Assembly: GCF_900104955.1 (NCBI RefSeq)
Contig: NZ_FNSI01000001.1
Span: 5,490,001-5,554,000 of the forward strand
Length of the DNA stretch: 64,000 nucleotides
Direction of reading: 5' to 3'
Source: Beijerinckia sp. 28-YEA-48
Lineage (GTDB): Bacteria > Pseudomonadota > Alphaproteobacteria > Rhizobiales > Beijerinckiaceae
Below, piece after piece: positions 51,705 to 60,183 of this stretch. Each line of letters begins with the position of its first letter. Position 1 is the first letter of the stretch. The position numbers and the translations under genes are program-made. The notes under the pieces are model-generated. The model saw only the letters and a program-made list of their open reading frames with translations. It had not been told where the DNA came from and ran no database searches.

Positions 51705-54089
51705 TCAGTCCAGATAGTCGACCTTGAGATGCCGGATCGTGCCATTGAAGGTGAAGGGCTTACGGTCGAAATACGCAAGTGAGACGGGGGAGTAGCTGTC
51801 CCGGCCGACGTCAAAGGCGTCGTTGGCGGTGAAGGTCAGCGCCGTTGAGCGTGGGACACGCCCCTTGCTGACCTCTTGGCCGTTCACGCGGATGACGATG
51901 TCGAGGGGCGCGGGACGGACGCCGCTAGCCTTGCGTGTTTCAACCTCGATCTTGACCTTCCCGGTCGGGAGTGGGGCGGACGTTTCCAGCTGCGTCCGTT
52001 CGATCTCGAACAGATTGTACTCGTAGTTGAGCTTTCCGTTCTCGACCCACAAAGCGACACCGCCTGAGATGGCGCCGATCGCGTAGAGCACGCCCTTCGA
52101 GTCGGGCTGCAAATCCGCATCGATGGTGACAAGGCTGCTGCGTGATCCGAGCCGCGGTGCGGTGAACTCGGGGACGCCAACGACCTCCTGCGTGTAGGAG
52201 AACGTCTTGGCGGGATTAGACGGAGCGTCTTCCGGATGGAAGATCGCGGACCATAAGCCCCCGCCAACCGGATCGACTTTGTTGGCTTTCGCACTCACGT
52301 CGAACGCGTTCTTCAACTCGTCAAGCCTGCCGGGATTGGCCGCGGCGATGTCTCTCGCCTGCGAGAAGTCCTTCTTGAGATCATAGAGCTCCCAAACATC
52401 GTTCTTCGGCGTCCATTTCATGATCGAAGGATCGACGCCTGCTTGCCAGGGCGCTCTTGGCCCGAATGCCGAAGCGATCCAGCCGTCCTTGTAGTAGGCG
52501 CGACTGCCCATGACCTCGAAATACTGCTCCTTCTTGTGTTCCGGTGCTGTCGGGGACGCGAAGGAATAGGTCATGCTGGTGCCGTCGAGCTGATCCTGGC
52601 TGACGCCGTCGACGAGCTTCGGCGGCGTGATGTGCAGAATGTCGTAGATCGTCGGCACGATATCGTTGACGTGATGGAATTGCGGACGCGGCGTCTTGTC
52701 CGCCTTGATCTTGCTGGGCCAGGACACCGCAAGCGGCGTGCGCGTGCCACCAAAATGCGCGGCAATCAGCTTCGTTGACCGGTATGGCGTAGAGCCAGCC
52801 CACGCCCAGCCGGCATGGTACATGTTGTCCACCTTGGGCGATCCAAGCACATCCAGACCGCCGAGCTCGTTCAGGGTGCGAATGTGATCTTTGATCTCGG
52901 AAGGAATGCCATTCTGCGCCAAGAGCTCGCTGATCGTGCCGTTCTGGCCTTCCGCACTCGAGCCGTTATCGCCCCAGATATAGAAAACGAGCGTGTTGTC
53001 GCGGATGCCGAGCTCGTCCAGGGCATCGATCAACCGGCCGGCCTGCGCATCAGCATGTTCGGTGTATCCGGCGAACACTTCCATGAGCCGACGCTGGAAC
53101 GGTTTTTCGTCCTCGGGGATATCGGCCCATGCGGCAAGTGTCTTCGGTCGCGGCGTCAGCTCGGTGTCTTTCGGGATCCAGCCGAGTTCTTTCTGACGGG
53201 CGAAGACGCGTTCGCGCATGACGTCCCAGCCTTCGTCGAACTTGCCCTTATACTTGTCCGCCCATTCCTTGAAGATGTGATGCGGACCATGGGAGGCGCC
53301 AGGGGCCCAATACATGAAGAAGGGCCGGTCCGGCGTCAGTGCGTGGACCTGCTTCATCCATGAGACGGCCTTATCGGTCATGTCTTCGGTGAAGTGATAT
53401 TCCTTCTTCCCTTCGGACGGATTCACCCGGACTGTGTTTTCGACGACCGCAGGCTCCCATTGCGAGGATTCTCCCGCAAGGAAGCCGTAGAAATAGTCGA
53501 AGCCGATCCCCTGACCCGCCGGCCAGTTCGTGTAGGGGCCGACGGCCGTGGTCTCGTTGGCCGGCGTGTTGTGCCATTTTCCGAAGGCGCTCGTCGCGTA
53601 GCCATAATAGCCAAGGACCTTCGCTGCGGTCGCCGACGTGCGCGGGATCCGGCCGGAGTAGCCATCCCAGTCGTTCGCCAGTTCGGCGATCTGGCCATAG
53701 CCGACGCGATGATGATTGCGCCCGGTCAGCAGCGCCGCGCGGGTGGGTGAGCACATCGCGGCATTGTGGAAGCGGTTATACGTGACACCGTCCCCGGCAA
53801 CGCGGCTCAACGTACGCGTATCGATCACGCCGCCGAACGTGCTCGGCAACGCCGGTCCGACGTCATCGAGCATGATGATGACGATGTTGGGCGCATTGGC
53901 GGGCAGATGCGACTTCACCGGCAGGGGGCTGTAGGTCGATTCCGCGATCGTCGGTCCAGCCTTGCTCCCTGAGGGCTTGGGCGGAAACGGCAGCGAGTCC
54001 TGGGCTGCCACGGGTGATCCCAACATCAGGAGCGTCGTGCTTACGCCCAACCAGCGTGCTCGGAATGGGTGACTAAGAGGTCGTTTCAT
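51705..54089 (-). CDS. Secreted arylsulfatase
   Basis: A 794-residue sulfatase with a signal peptide (TTLLMLGSPVAAQ). Metal ligands are in IIMLDDVGP (Asp75, Asp76) and IWGDNG. The formylglycine site is Cys113 in CSPTRAALLTGR. A 200-residue C-terminal beta-rich domain follows the catalytic core, giving the large AtsA-like type. Periplasmic or extracellular ester-sulfate cleavage is expected. It overlaps the gene for its likely activating enzyme by 17 bp, so the pair is coupled. ATG 54089 is chosen; the frame to 54158 lies inside the upstream gene and is Arg-rich. Confidence 0.93.
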   Translation of the reverse strand: MKRPLSHPFRARWLGVSTTLLMLGSPVAAQDSLPFPPKPSGSKAGPTIAESTYSPLPVKSHLPANAPNIVIIMLDDVGPALPSTFGGVIDTRTLSRVAGDGVTYNRFHNAAMCSPTRAALLTGRNHHRVGYGQIAELANDWDGYSGRIPRTSATAAKVLGYYGYATSAFGKWHNTPANETTAVGPYTNWPAGQGIGFDYFYGFLAGESSQWEPAVVENTVRVNPSEGKKEYHFTEDMTDKAVSWMKQVHALTPDRPFFMYWAPGASHGPHHIFKEWADKYKGKFDEGWDVMRERVFARQKELGWIPKDTELTPRPKTLAAWADIPEDEKPFQRRLMEVFAGYTEHADAQAGRLIDALDELGIRDNTLVFYIWGDNGSSAEGQNGTISELLAQNGIPSEIKDHIRTLNELGGLDVLGSPKVDNMYHAGWAWAGSTPYRSTKLIAAHFGGTRTPLAVSWPSKIKADKTPRPQFHHVNDIVPTIYDILHITPPKLVDGVSQDQLDGTSMTYSFASPTAPEHKKEQYFEVMGSRAYYKDGWIASAFGPRAPWQAGVDPSIMKWTPKNDVWELYDLKKDFSQARDIAAANPGRLDELKNAFDVSAKANKVDPVGGGLWSAIFHPEDAPSNPAKTFSYTQEVVGVPEFTAPRLGSRSSLVTIDADLQPDSKGVLYAIGAISGGVALWVENGKLNYEYNLFEIERTQLETSAPLPTGKVKIEVETRKASGVRPAPLDIVIRVNGQEVSKGRVPRSTALTFTANDAFDVGRDSYSPVSLAYFDRKPFTFNGTIRHLKVDYLD

Positions 54090-55068
54090 TCGGTTCTCCG
54101 TTTCGAATAACGCATCTGAACCCGACATGGCTCGTCGACGTATCGATCGCTTCCGCATGTCGCGCTGCAGGTCGGTAGCGGCGGCAGTAGTTCGGAGCGC
54201 ACAGATGCGATCCGCCCTTCAGGACCTTCCGCGGAATTTTGATTTGGGGGAGGCACGGGTCGTAGCTGGCGGTCTCAAGCCCCCCGCGCGGGTTTTTGGG
54301 GATGCAACAGGCTTTCGTCGCGTCCGCTTCGTGCTTTGCGGCGAACCAATCAGATGTCCATTCCCAGACATTTCCGATCATGTCGTAGAGCCCGTAGCCA
54401 TTGGGCGGAAAAGCCTTCACGGGGGAGGTCCGGGTGTATCCATCATGCTTGTGGTTGACCGTCGGGAATGGCCCTTGCCAGGTGTTGGCCATGTGCCGGC
54501 CGCCGGGAGCCAGTTCCGATCCCCAGGCATACTCGGCCTGGTCGAGGCCACCTCTGGCGGCGAACTCCCACTCGGCTTCGGTGGGCAGGTCCTTGCCCTT
54601 CCAGCGTGCGTAGGCCAGCGCGTCGTGATGGGAGATGTGGACGACGGGGTGATCGTGAAGCCCCTCGATACTGCTATGGGGACCATAGGGCTGACGCCAG
54701 TTGGCGCCCTTGAGAAACGACCACCACTGCGTCCAGTCGCTGAGATCGACCCGCCCAACCGGCTTTCGAAAGACCAGCGACCCCGCATACAGCATCTCCT
54801 GCAGGATGCCGGGATAGTCACGCGGATCGGGCGCGGATTCAGCAAAGGTGCGATATCCGGTCGCCGCCACGAACTCGGCAAATTCAGCATTCGTCACCGG
54901 CGTTTGGTCCATGAAGAACCCGTCGACACGCACGCGGTGAGCGGGCTTCTCTTCGGGATAGTGGTGGTCCGACCCCATCCAGAAAGTGCCGGCGCCCACG
55001 AAAATCATGCCGTCGCGCGCATGCCGCGAGGGTAAATCCGCCTGAGCCGTTTCGGAGTTCATGATCAT
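54073..55068 (-). CDS. Formylglycine-generating enzyme
   Basis: A SUMF1/FGE-family protein of 331 aa that oxidises the sulfatase Cys to C-alpha-formylglycine. The fold signature runs FVGAGTFWMGSDHHYPEEKPAHRVRVDGFFMDQTPVTNAEFAEFV to GNVWEWTSDWF. The catalytic copper-binding cysteines are Cys290 and Cys295 in GGSHLCAPNYCRRYRPAARH. Both are present, unlike in enzymes of the same fold that lack activity. Start ATG 55068 (or 55062) follows a G-rich ribosome site. It precedes the arylsulfatase in one operon. Confidence 0.93.
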   Translation of the reverse strand: MIMNSETAQADLPSRHARDGMIFVGAGTFWMGSDHHYPEEKPAHRVRVDGFFMDQTPVTNAEFAEFVAATGYRTFAESAPDPRDYPGILQEMLYAGSLVFRKPVGRVDLSDWTQWWSFLKGANWRQPYGPHSSIEGLHDHPVVHISHHDALAYARWKGKDLPTEAEWEFAARGGLDQAEYAWGSELAPGGRHMANTWQGPFPTVNHKHDGYTRTSPVKAFPPNGYGLYDMIGNVWEWTSDWFAAKHEADATKACCIPKNPRGGLETASYDPCLPQIKIPRKVLKGGSHLCAPNYCRRYRPAARHAEAIDTSTSHVGFRCVIRNGEPNETTS

Positions 55069-55264
55069 CCCCCGCCGCGCATCGCGATGGTGAGCGTGCC
55101 GCGATGCGCGCGAAGGCATACAGGGTCTGGGAATCGAAACTGTCCCGATGGAACAATTCGCGCGGTTTTCAGGCGCTTGGTTAATCCTCGTTGATTAGGC
55201 CTGCTTCAGCCTGATTGACGGCGATCCCGTGAAGCGGCACAGGAAGCGCTCATACGAATGGTCC

Positions 55265-56518
55265 ATGGCTTGGGAGAATATGGAAGCTCGATCTAGCGCC
55301 AGATTGGCTCAGTTCGCATTGTCCTTCGGCCTGACGATCAACACGACCGGACAATCATTTCTCCTCGTTGTGCTTCCGCCTTTGGGGCGCAGCCTGGGCT
55401 TCTCTGATATTCAAACTGGCGGGATCCTCAGCATCTCGGCTCTGCTGCTCATGGCATCGGCGCCGGTCTGGGGATATCTCAGCGAACGGATCGGGCGCCG
55501 ACCGGTTCTTCTAACGGCGCTCGCCGGGGCGGCCATCGCGGCGGCCCTGTTTGGCCTCCTCGTGCACTTGCGCCTGGCAGCCAGCCTCAGCGCTGCCCTC
55601 ACACTCGGCCTGTTCATCTGCGTCAGGGCGGCGCAGTCGCTGGCTTCCAGTGGAATCCTGCCGGCGTCGCAGGCCTACATGGCTGACATCACGATCCCGG
55701 CGCAGCGGACCAGCGCCATGGGCATTCTCGGCGCAGCCATGGGGTTGGGTGCCATCCTCGGCGCGGCGCTCGCATGGCAGATTGCGCCCACCAGCCCCGG
55801 CTCGGCTTTCGCCATCGTCTGCGGGCTCGCTGTCGCCGCCTTCGCGAGCGTCTTCTTCCTGGCCAGAGAACCCGCCCGCGTCGCCCGCGAGACGTCGGTC
55901 GAGGCCCGCCTCCCACTTGCCAGGATAGCGCCTCTGCTTCTGATCACGGTGGCGTCGATCTCGGCCTACAGCGTCCTGCAGCAGGTCACGGCGCTGCGCT
56001 TGCAGGATGCCCTCGGGTTCACGGTCGAGGAATCGATCGCGCGTGGCGGAGCGGCGCTGATGGCGACCGCAATGGCCATGATCGCCGTCCAGCTTTTCGT
56101 GGTGCGCCTGCTGCGATGGGAGCCTGTACGACTGCTGGGGGTCGGAGCCGCCATCGCCGCGATATCGCTGCTGATCTGCAGCCTGGTCGACAGCTACGCC
56201 GCGATCTTCGGCACGCTCGTCATGCTCGGCGTCGGTCTCGGCCTGATGCTCCCTGGCAACCTCGCTTTCCTCAGTTTGTCGACGGGGGCCGGCGCTCAGG
56301 GCAAGGCCGCCGGCGTCAACGTTCTCGCACAGGGTCTCGGGCAGGCCATCGGTCCCCTCGCTGGAGCCGCGCTGCACCGGATCTCGCCGCAGGTGCCCTT
56401 CCTGACGGCAACGGCGCTGCTGGTGCTTTGTTGCGCCGTCGCGATCTTTATCTGGAGAGCGTCCGTGTGCCGGAAAGATCCTCGATCCGCGTCGCTCGCA
56501 GACGGTCAAAGCAGGTAG
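55265..56518 (+). CDS. MFS transporter of the element
   Basis: A 417-residue, 12-helix major facilitator. Motif A is GYLSERIGRRPVLLTAL; GLTINTTGQSFLLVVLPPLGRSLG resembles DHA1-type exporters. The start may be ATG 55265, ATG 55280 (with GGGAG three bases before it) or GTG 55229. It is divergent from the sulfatase operon, about 200 bp away. It could import the sulfated substrate's product or export a toxic one. Function by position only. Confidence 0.87.
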   Translation: MAWENMEARSSARLAQFALSFGLTINTTGQSFLLVVLPPLGRSLGFSDIQTGGILSISALLLMASAPVWGYLSERIGRRPVLLTALAGAAIAAALFGLLVHLRLAASLSAALTLGLFICVRAAQSLASSGILPASQAYMADITIPAQRTSAMGILGAAMGLGAILGAALAWQIAPTSPGSAFAIVCGLAVAAFASVFFLAREPARVARETSVEARLPLARIAPLLLITVASISAYSVLQQVTALRLQDALGFTVEESIARGGAALMATAMAMIAVQLFVVRLLRWEPVRLLGVGAAIAAISLLICSLVDSYAAIFGTLVMLGVGLGLMLPGNLAFLSLSTGAGAQGKAAGVNVLAQGLGQAIGPLAGAALHRISPQVPFLTATALLVLCCAVAIFIWRASVCRKDPRSASLADGQSR

Positions 56519-56688
56519 AACTACGGCGAGTGCGCCCGAATTGAAGCGCTTCACAAAACGGATGGATTGGGGCAAGTGGCGGCGCTTTACGTCCGAAGAT
56601 GGTCAAAGATCCAACGTAGCCTGACAAAATGTTCCGCAGATTGCACCGTGGGAGCAATCTGCGCGGCTGAATGTGCTACACGTGCCTT

Positions 56689-57378
56689 ATGAGCGCGAAA
56701 TTGATCAGCAGAGAAGCGGCGGAAGAAATTCTTCGGCAGAACGGATGGCTCTCCCATCAGCCCGAGGCCTTCCAGACGGATGTCTTGCAGCGCTCTGTCC
56801 TGTTGAGTTACGCCCCAGGGGACTTGATTTATGGCTTCGGCGAAGAGCTTGGAGGCATTTATGGTCTCGTGAGTGGCGCGGCGACAATCAATACGGCGCC
56901 ACCAAACCATGAACCACAATTGATCAATGTCGGCGCACCAGGCGCTTGGGCAGGCGAAGGTTGCTTCCTGGCACGCCAGCCGCGACGCGTCGAACTACGC
57001 GCATTGGTCGACACCTGGCTGATGTATTTGCCGCTCGCGCAGATGGATGACATGGCGAGCACGAATCCCATGGTCGCTCACAATTTCGGGCAGATCATCA
57101 TGAGCAATGTCGATGCCCTCATTAGAGTCATCCATGATTTGCAGAGGGTCGATCCTGATCGCAGGATCGCCTCCGTTCTTCATCGCGCTCGCTGGATCGG
57201 TGAGCTGCCCCTTCCGCTGAATCAGACCCGTATCGGCACGATGGCCCGCGCTTCGCGCCGGCAGGTCAATGCTGCATTGAAGCGGTTTGCTGAGAACGGA
57301 TGGCTGAAGACGAGCTATCGATCAGTCACGATCCTCCGCCCCGAAAAGCTACGGCTCTTCGCAACTGAAGGCGACTGA
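56689..57378 (+). CDS. Crp/Fnr-family regulator 1
   Basis: A 229-residue regulator. The N-terminal cyclic-nucleotide-like barrel reads DLIYGFGEELGGIYGLVSGAATI and GEGCFLARQPRRVELRALVDTW. A dimer helix and an HTH_Crp winged helix follow, with recognition helix ASRRQVNAALKRF. The effector site (RRVELRA) differs from the cAMP motif of Crp, and there are no Fnr-type N-terminal Cys, so the signal is unknown. ATG 56689 is preferred to 56671. It shares about half of its residues with the next gene. Candidate regulator of the sulfatase or of excision. Confidence 0.87.
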   Translation: MSAKLISREAAEEILRQNGWLSHQPEAFQTDVLQRSVLLSYAPGDLIYGFGEELGGIYGLVSGAATINTAPPNHEPQLINVGAPGAWAGEGCFLARQPRRVELRALVDTWLMYLPLAQMDDMASTNPMVAHNFGQIIMSNVDALIRVIHDLQRVDPDRRIASVLHRARWIGELPLPLNQTRIGTMARASRRQVNAALKRFAENGWLKTSYRSVTILRPEKLRLFATEGD

Positions 57379-57470
57379 AGTCGATCCAGCTTCCCTCCGA
57401 GGCTCAATCTATCGATCCTCAAAATGAACTATTCCTTGGGTTGGTTTATATTCTGCGTTAGGCGAGCCTG

Positions 57471-58160
57471 TTGAACACGATCCTGATCAAGAGAGAACGC
57501 GCGGAAGCGATCCTTCGCGAGAATGGCTGGCTCTCGACGCAACCTGAGCCTTTTCGCAGCGAAGTGCTACGGCGTTCCATCCTGCTGCGTTTCTCAGCTG
57601 GCGAGGTGATTTATCACTTCGGCGACGAACTCGGAGGCATATATGGTCTTGTAAGCGGCGGGGTATCAGTCAACACTGCTCCCCAAACCGATGCACCGCA
57701 GTTGATCCATATGGGCGTTCCCGGTTCATGGACCGGAGAAGACAGTTATCTGATCCGGCAACCGCGGCGGCTTGAACTGCGCGCAGTTGTCGAGACCTGG
57801 GCCATGTATCTGTCCCTCGATCAAATGGATCAAATGACTGCTGCCGATCCCTCGGTCATACGCAATTTCTGCACGAACCTTCTGCGCGGCGTCGACGTCC
57901 TCATCAGGATCATCCATGATCTGCAGAAGCTCGATCCCGATCGCCGCATTGCGTCTGTCCTCCATAGGATGACCTGGAGTAGCGAACACGTCTTATTGAC
58001 GCAGACCGAAGTCGCCACGATGGCCTCCGCCTCGCGTCGACAGGTCAACGCTACCTTGAAGCGATTTGCCGTGAAGGGGTGGGTGACGACCAGCTACGGC
58101 TCGATCACGGTCTTGAATGCCGAAGCGCTTCAGGTCTTCGGGAATGAAGAGGATCGTTGA
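57471..58160 (+). CDS. Crp/Fnr-family regulator 2 (paralogue of 1)
   Basis: A 229-residue protein starting at TTG 57471, with the same layout as the gene 92 bp upstream: EAILRENGWLSTQPEPFRSEVLRRS, EVIYHFGDELGGIYGLVSGGVSV, GEDSYLIRQPRRLELRAVVETW, recognition helix ASRRQVNATLKRF. The recognition helices are almost the same, so both may bind the same sites. A tandem duplication with later divergence is likely. The effector is unknown. Confidence 0.86.
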   Translation: MNTILIKRERAEAILRENGWLSTQPEPFRSEVLRRSILLRFSAGEVIYHFGDELGGIYGLVSGGVSVNTAPQTDAPQLIHMGVPGSWTGEDSYLIRQPRRLELRAVVETWAMYLSLDQMDQMTAADPSVIRNFCTNLLRGVDVLIRIIHDLQKLDPDRRIASVLHRMTWSSEHVLLTQTEVATMASASRRQVNATLKRFAVKGWVTTSYGSITVLNAEALQVFGNEEDR

Positions 58161-58412
58161 GTTCTCGTTTAGGAAAGGTCAGGCCTTCTACGGCCTCTAT
58201 GCCCAAAGCAGCCTGCTGCCGGAGGAGGGCTCACTGCGGGAAAAGCTGTCCTCGTTGAGAAAGACGGGAATGGACGTAGGTCAGTCGAGGCGCAAGCGGG
58301 GCCGTAGGCCCGATACGCGTAATAGGAGGGTTCCAGAAAGCTATGGAGTAGACATGGTTGTCTTCTTCGCCAGGTGCGGCGCTCCCGATACGATTCGAAC
58401 GCGTCTTCGCCT
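58161..58412. other. Intergenic region between regulator 2 and the integrase end
   Basis: About 250 bp between convergent genes. Frames crossing it (plus strand 58117-58491, minus strand 58169-58525) have poor codon use and no ribosome site; I regard none as real. No clear terminator is visible. Confidence 0.5.
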
Positions 58413-59810
58413 TCATGGGGCTGTCTTCGCTCGCTTGGTCCCTGGAGGACTAGTTCGGTTGTCACCAGCGCGGTGTCGAAAGGGCCGATAATTCCCGAGC
58501 CGCGTGCTGGAATGGTAACGGCCATCCTCGAAGCCCGGCGGTTTTCCGCCAGAATCTTGAGCCTGGGCTGGCGCCGCGACGATGGGCGTGGCTATTGGAG
58601 GTTCCACTAGCACGGGGGCGGTGGCTGGTAGTTGAGCGCTCCCCAGCAGGGATTGTCGCCGATGCGCCACCGCCTCTGCCGCTGCCCGTATCGGCTCATC
58701 CTCGGTGTGGACGTAGCGCATGAACATGGTCACGGTCTTATGGGCCGTCAGTGCCATGCCGACCTTTGCCGGTACGCCAGAATTGGCAATGTCGGTCGCG
58801 GAGCGGTGGCGGATGCCATGGGTGCCGACATGAGGAAGTCCGGCACGCTCCAGAATGCGCCGCCAACCCTGGGAGTAGGTGAACGGGGACATCGGCTTAT
58901 TGGGATCGAATATCGATGGGCAGACGAAGCGGGAGCCTGCTAGCCTCGGTGCATGTTCGAAGAGACGCAGGGCCTCCGCGCTCATCGGCTTGGACATCCC
59001 GCCGGTTTTGCTGTCGGGCCAAACGACGCGGCGATTTGTGAAATCGACCCATTCCCATTCGAGCTGGAGGACTTCGGACATGCGGGCGGCAAACTCGAAC
59101 TGGAGCCTGATTGCTAGCAGTATGAAGGGGTGTTCAAGGCCGTCGGCCTCCGCGCGGTCCAGATAGTCGAAGAGCTTGCGCATTTCCGCATCGGTGATGA
59201 GGCGGGTTCGGCCGCGTTCCGGGTATTTCGGAACGTGGCGGCAGGGATTGGAACCGTCCGGCCGCAGTCCCCAGACCTCGGCCATGTTGAACATCTTGCG
59301 CACAACGGAGAGGACGCGGTTGGCATTCACCGGCGATCTCGACATTTTCTTCATCAGGTTCGCGATATCGGCACGGCTTACCTCCGGCACTTTCAGATGG
59401 CCGAGGGTGGGGAGGACGTGGCGCCTGCCATAGCCCCGGTTCGACTTGATCGTTGACGGCTTGTTTCGGCTTTCGGAATAGTCGGTCATGAAGCGGTCGA
59501 AGAGCTCCTTGACTGTCGGAGCTTGGCGAAGTGCCGTTCGCTCGGCACTGGGATCAATCCTGCGCCGAACCTCGGCGAGCCAATCCTGAGCGATCTCTCG
59601 CGCCTGTTCGACTGTGATCTCTCCATAGCGACCGATGGCAGGCTTGCGCCGCTGACCGTTGTTGGCGACATAAGCGACCATGAAGGTTTTTCGGCCTGCT
59701 GGTGTGATCTTCACGAGAAAGCCTGGTATCATCGTATCGCGGAGTTCATAATCGCGGTCCTTCGGGGTAGCGGCGTCAACAATTGCCTTGGTGATTTTGA
59801 TTTTCGGCAT
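58413..59810 (-). CDS. int: Tyrosine integrase of the tRNA-Leu element
   Basis: A phage/island-type tyrosine recombinase, 465 aa. N-terminal DUF4102 arm-binding domain (about 1-90), SAM-like core-binding domain (about 95-180), catalytic domain with Arg243 (AARMSE), His331 and Arg334 (HGIR), His357 and the nucleophile Tyr366 (MRYVH). A Pro/Ala-rich tail of about 75 residues follows. GGAGGTTAGGA lies right before ATG 59810. It sits 177 bp inside the right end, transcribed inward. The expected substrate is the anticodon loop of tRNA-Leu(UAA). No excisionase is visible. Confidence 0.95.
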   Translation of the reverse strand: MPKIKITKAIVDAATPKDRDYELRDTMIPGFLVKITPAGRKTFMVAYVANNGQRRKPAIGRYGEITVEQAREIAQDWLAEVRRRIDPSAERTALRQAPTVKELFDRFMTDYSESRNKPSTIKSNRGYGRRHVLPTLGHLKVPEVSRADIANLMKKMSRSPVNANRVLSVVRKMFNMAEVWGLRPDGSNPCRHVPKYPERGRTRLITDAEMRKLFDYLDRAEADGLEHPFILLAIRLQFEFAARMSEVLQLEWEWVDFTNRRVVWPDSKTGGMSKPMSAEALRLFEHAPRLAGSRFVCPSIFDPNKPMSPFTYSQGWRRILERAGLPHVGTHGIRHRSATDIANSGVPAKVGMALTAHKTVTMFMRYVHTEDEPIRAAAEAVAHRRQSLLGSAQLPATAPVLVEPPIATPIVAAPAQAQDSGGKPPGFEDGRYHSSTRLGNYRPFRHRAGDNRTSPPGTKRAKTAP

Positions 59811-59835
59811 TCCTAACCTCCGTTGAGGTTGGCTC

Positions 59836-59855
59836 CAGGTGCAGAATAGGTGCAG
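59836..59855. repeat. Right-end pair of integrase-type sites
   Basis: CAGGTGCAG at 59836-59844 and TAGGTGCAG at 59847-59855, 11 bp apart, in the integrase leader. They match the pair at 51035-51054 near the left end in sequence, spacing and direction. Arm-type sites of the integrase are the simplest reading. Confidence 0.65.
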
Positions 59856-59986
59856 CGGGAAATCCAACCGTGGCGTGTGTCCGGTTAGGTATGAAAAGAT
59901 CGATAGCCGAAAAATCGAGTGCTGATGGGCGGTTATCGGGAAATCGGATACCCTCGGATAAACAGAGGATAGGCGATGTCTATCCC

Positions 59987-60039
59987 CTTAAAATCCCTCG
60001 GGTTCTCCCGTGCGGGTTCGACCCCCGCCGTCCGCACCA
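59987..60039 (+). pseudogene. 3' half of the host tRNA-Leu(UAA)
   Basis: Loop CTTAAAA (59987-59993, attR), stem TCCCT, variable arm CGGG-TTCT-CCCG, T-arm GCGGG-TTCGACC-CCCGC, acceptor CGTCCGC, then ACCA. TCCCT pairs with AGGGA and CGTCCGC with GCGGACG of the 5' half at 50910-50948, nine kilobases away. The preceding element sequence (TATCCCC) supplies no 5' half of a tRNA, so no functional gene is rebuilt here. Confidence 0.92.
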
Positions 60040-60123
60040 TTTCCTCGCCAGGGCTGCGGCCCAGTCGTTTAGGAGAGGCGACATGAGGCGATAAAGCCTT
60101 TTTCCCCATTCCGCGTCGGTTCC

Positions 60124-60183
60124 GTGAAGATAGCTAGGTGCAGCATAGGTGCACAGAGCTATCGTTAGAATCGGCACTTGAAC
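60124..60183. repeat. 60-bp direct repeat, right copy
   Basis: Same as 51024-51083 apart from a few bases, including the site pair TAGGTGCAG (60135-60143) and TAGGTGCAC (60146-60154). It lies outside the right tRNA half, so belongs to another element copy. Confidence 0.8.

Larger units (their letters stand above)
50942..59993. mobile_element. Integrative element in the anticodon loop of tRNA-Leu(UAA)
   Basis: A 9.05-kb element bounded by direct repeats CTTAAAA, which are the anticodon loop of a host tRNA-Leu(UAA) now cut in two. From left to right it holds an integrase-site repeat pair, its own intron-bearing tRNA-Leu(UAA), a sulfatase with its maturation enzyme, an MFS carrier, two Crp-like regulators and a tyrosine recombinase reading inward from the right end. 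No conjugation, replication or excisionase gene is visible, so it is a small genomic island (integrase plus cargo) rather than an ICE. Unlike most tRNA-borne islands it does not rebuild the host gene, because the shared sequence is only 7 bp. Confidence 0.88.

Noticed and set aside
50910..60039. Trans-spliced split tRNA (as in some archaea)
   Set aside because: No complementary leader/trailer sequences flank the halves, they are 9 kb apart, and an integrase plus a 7-bp att repeat explain the split.
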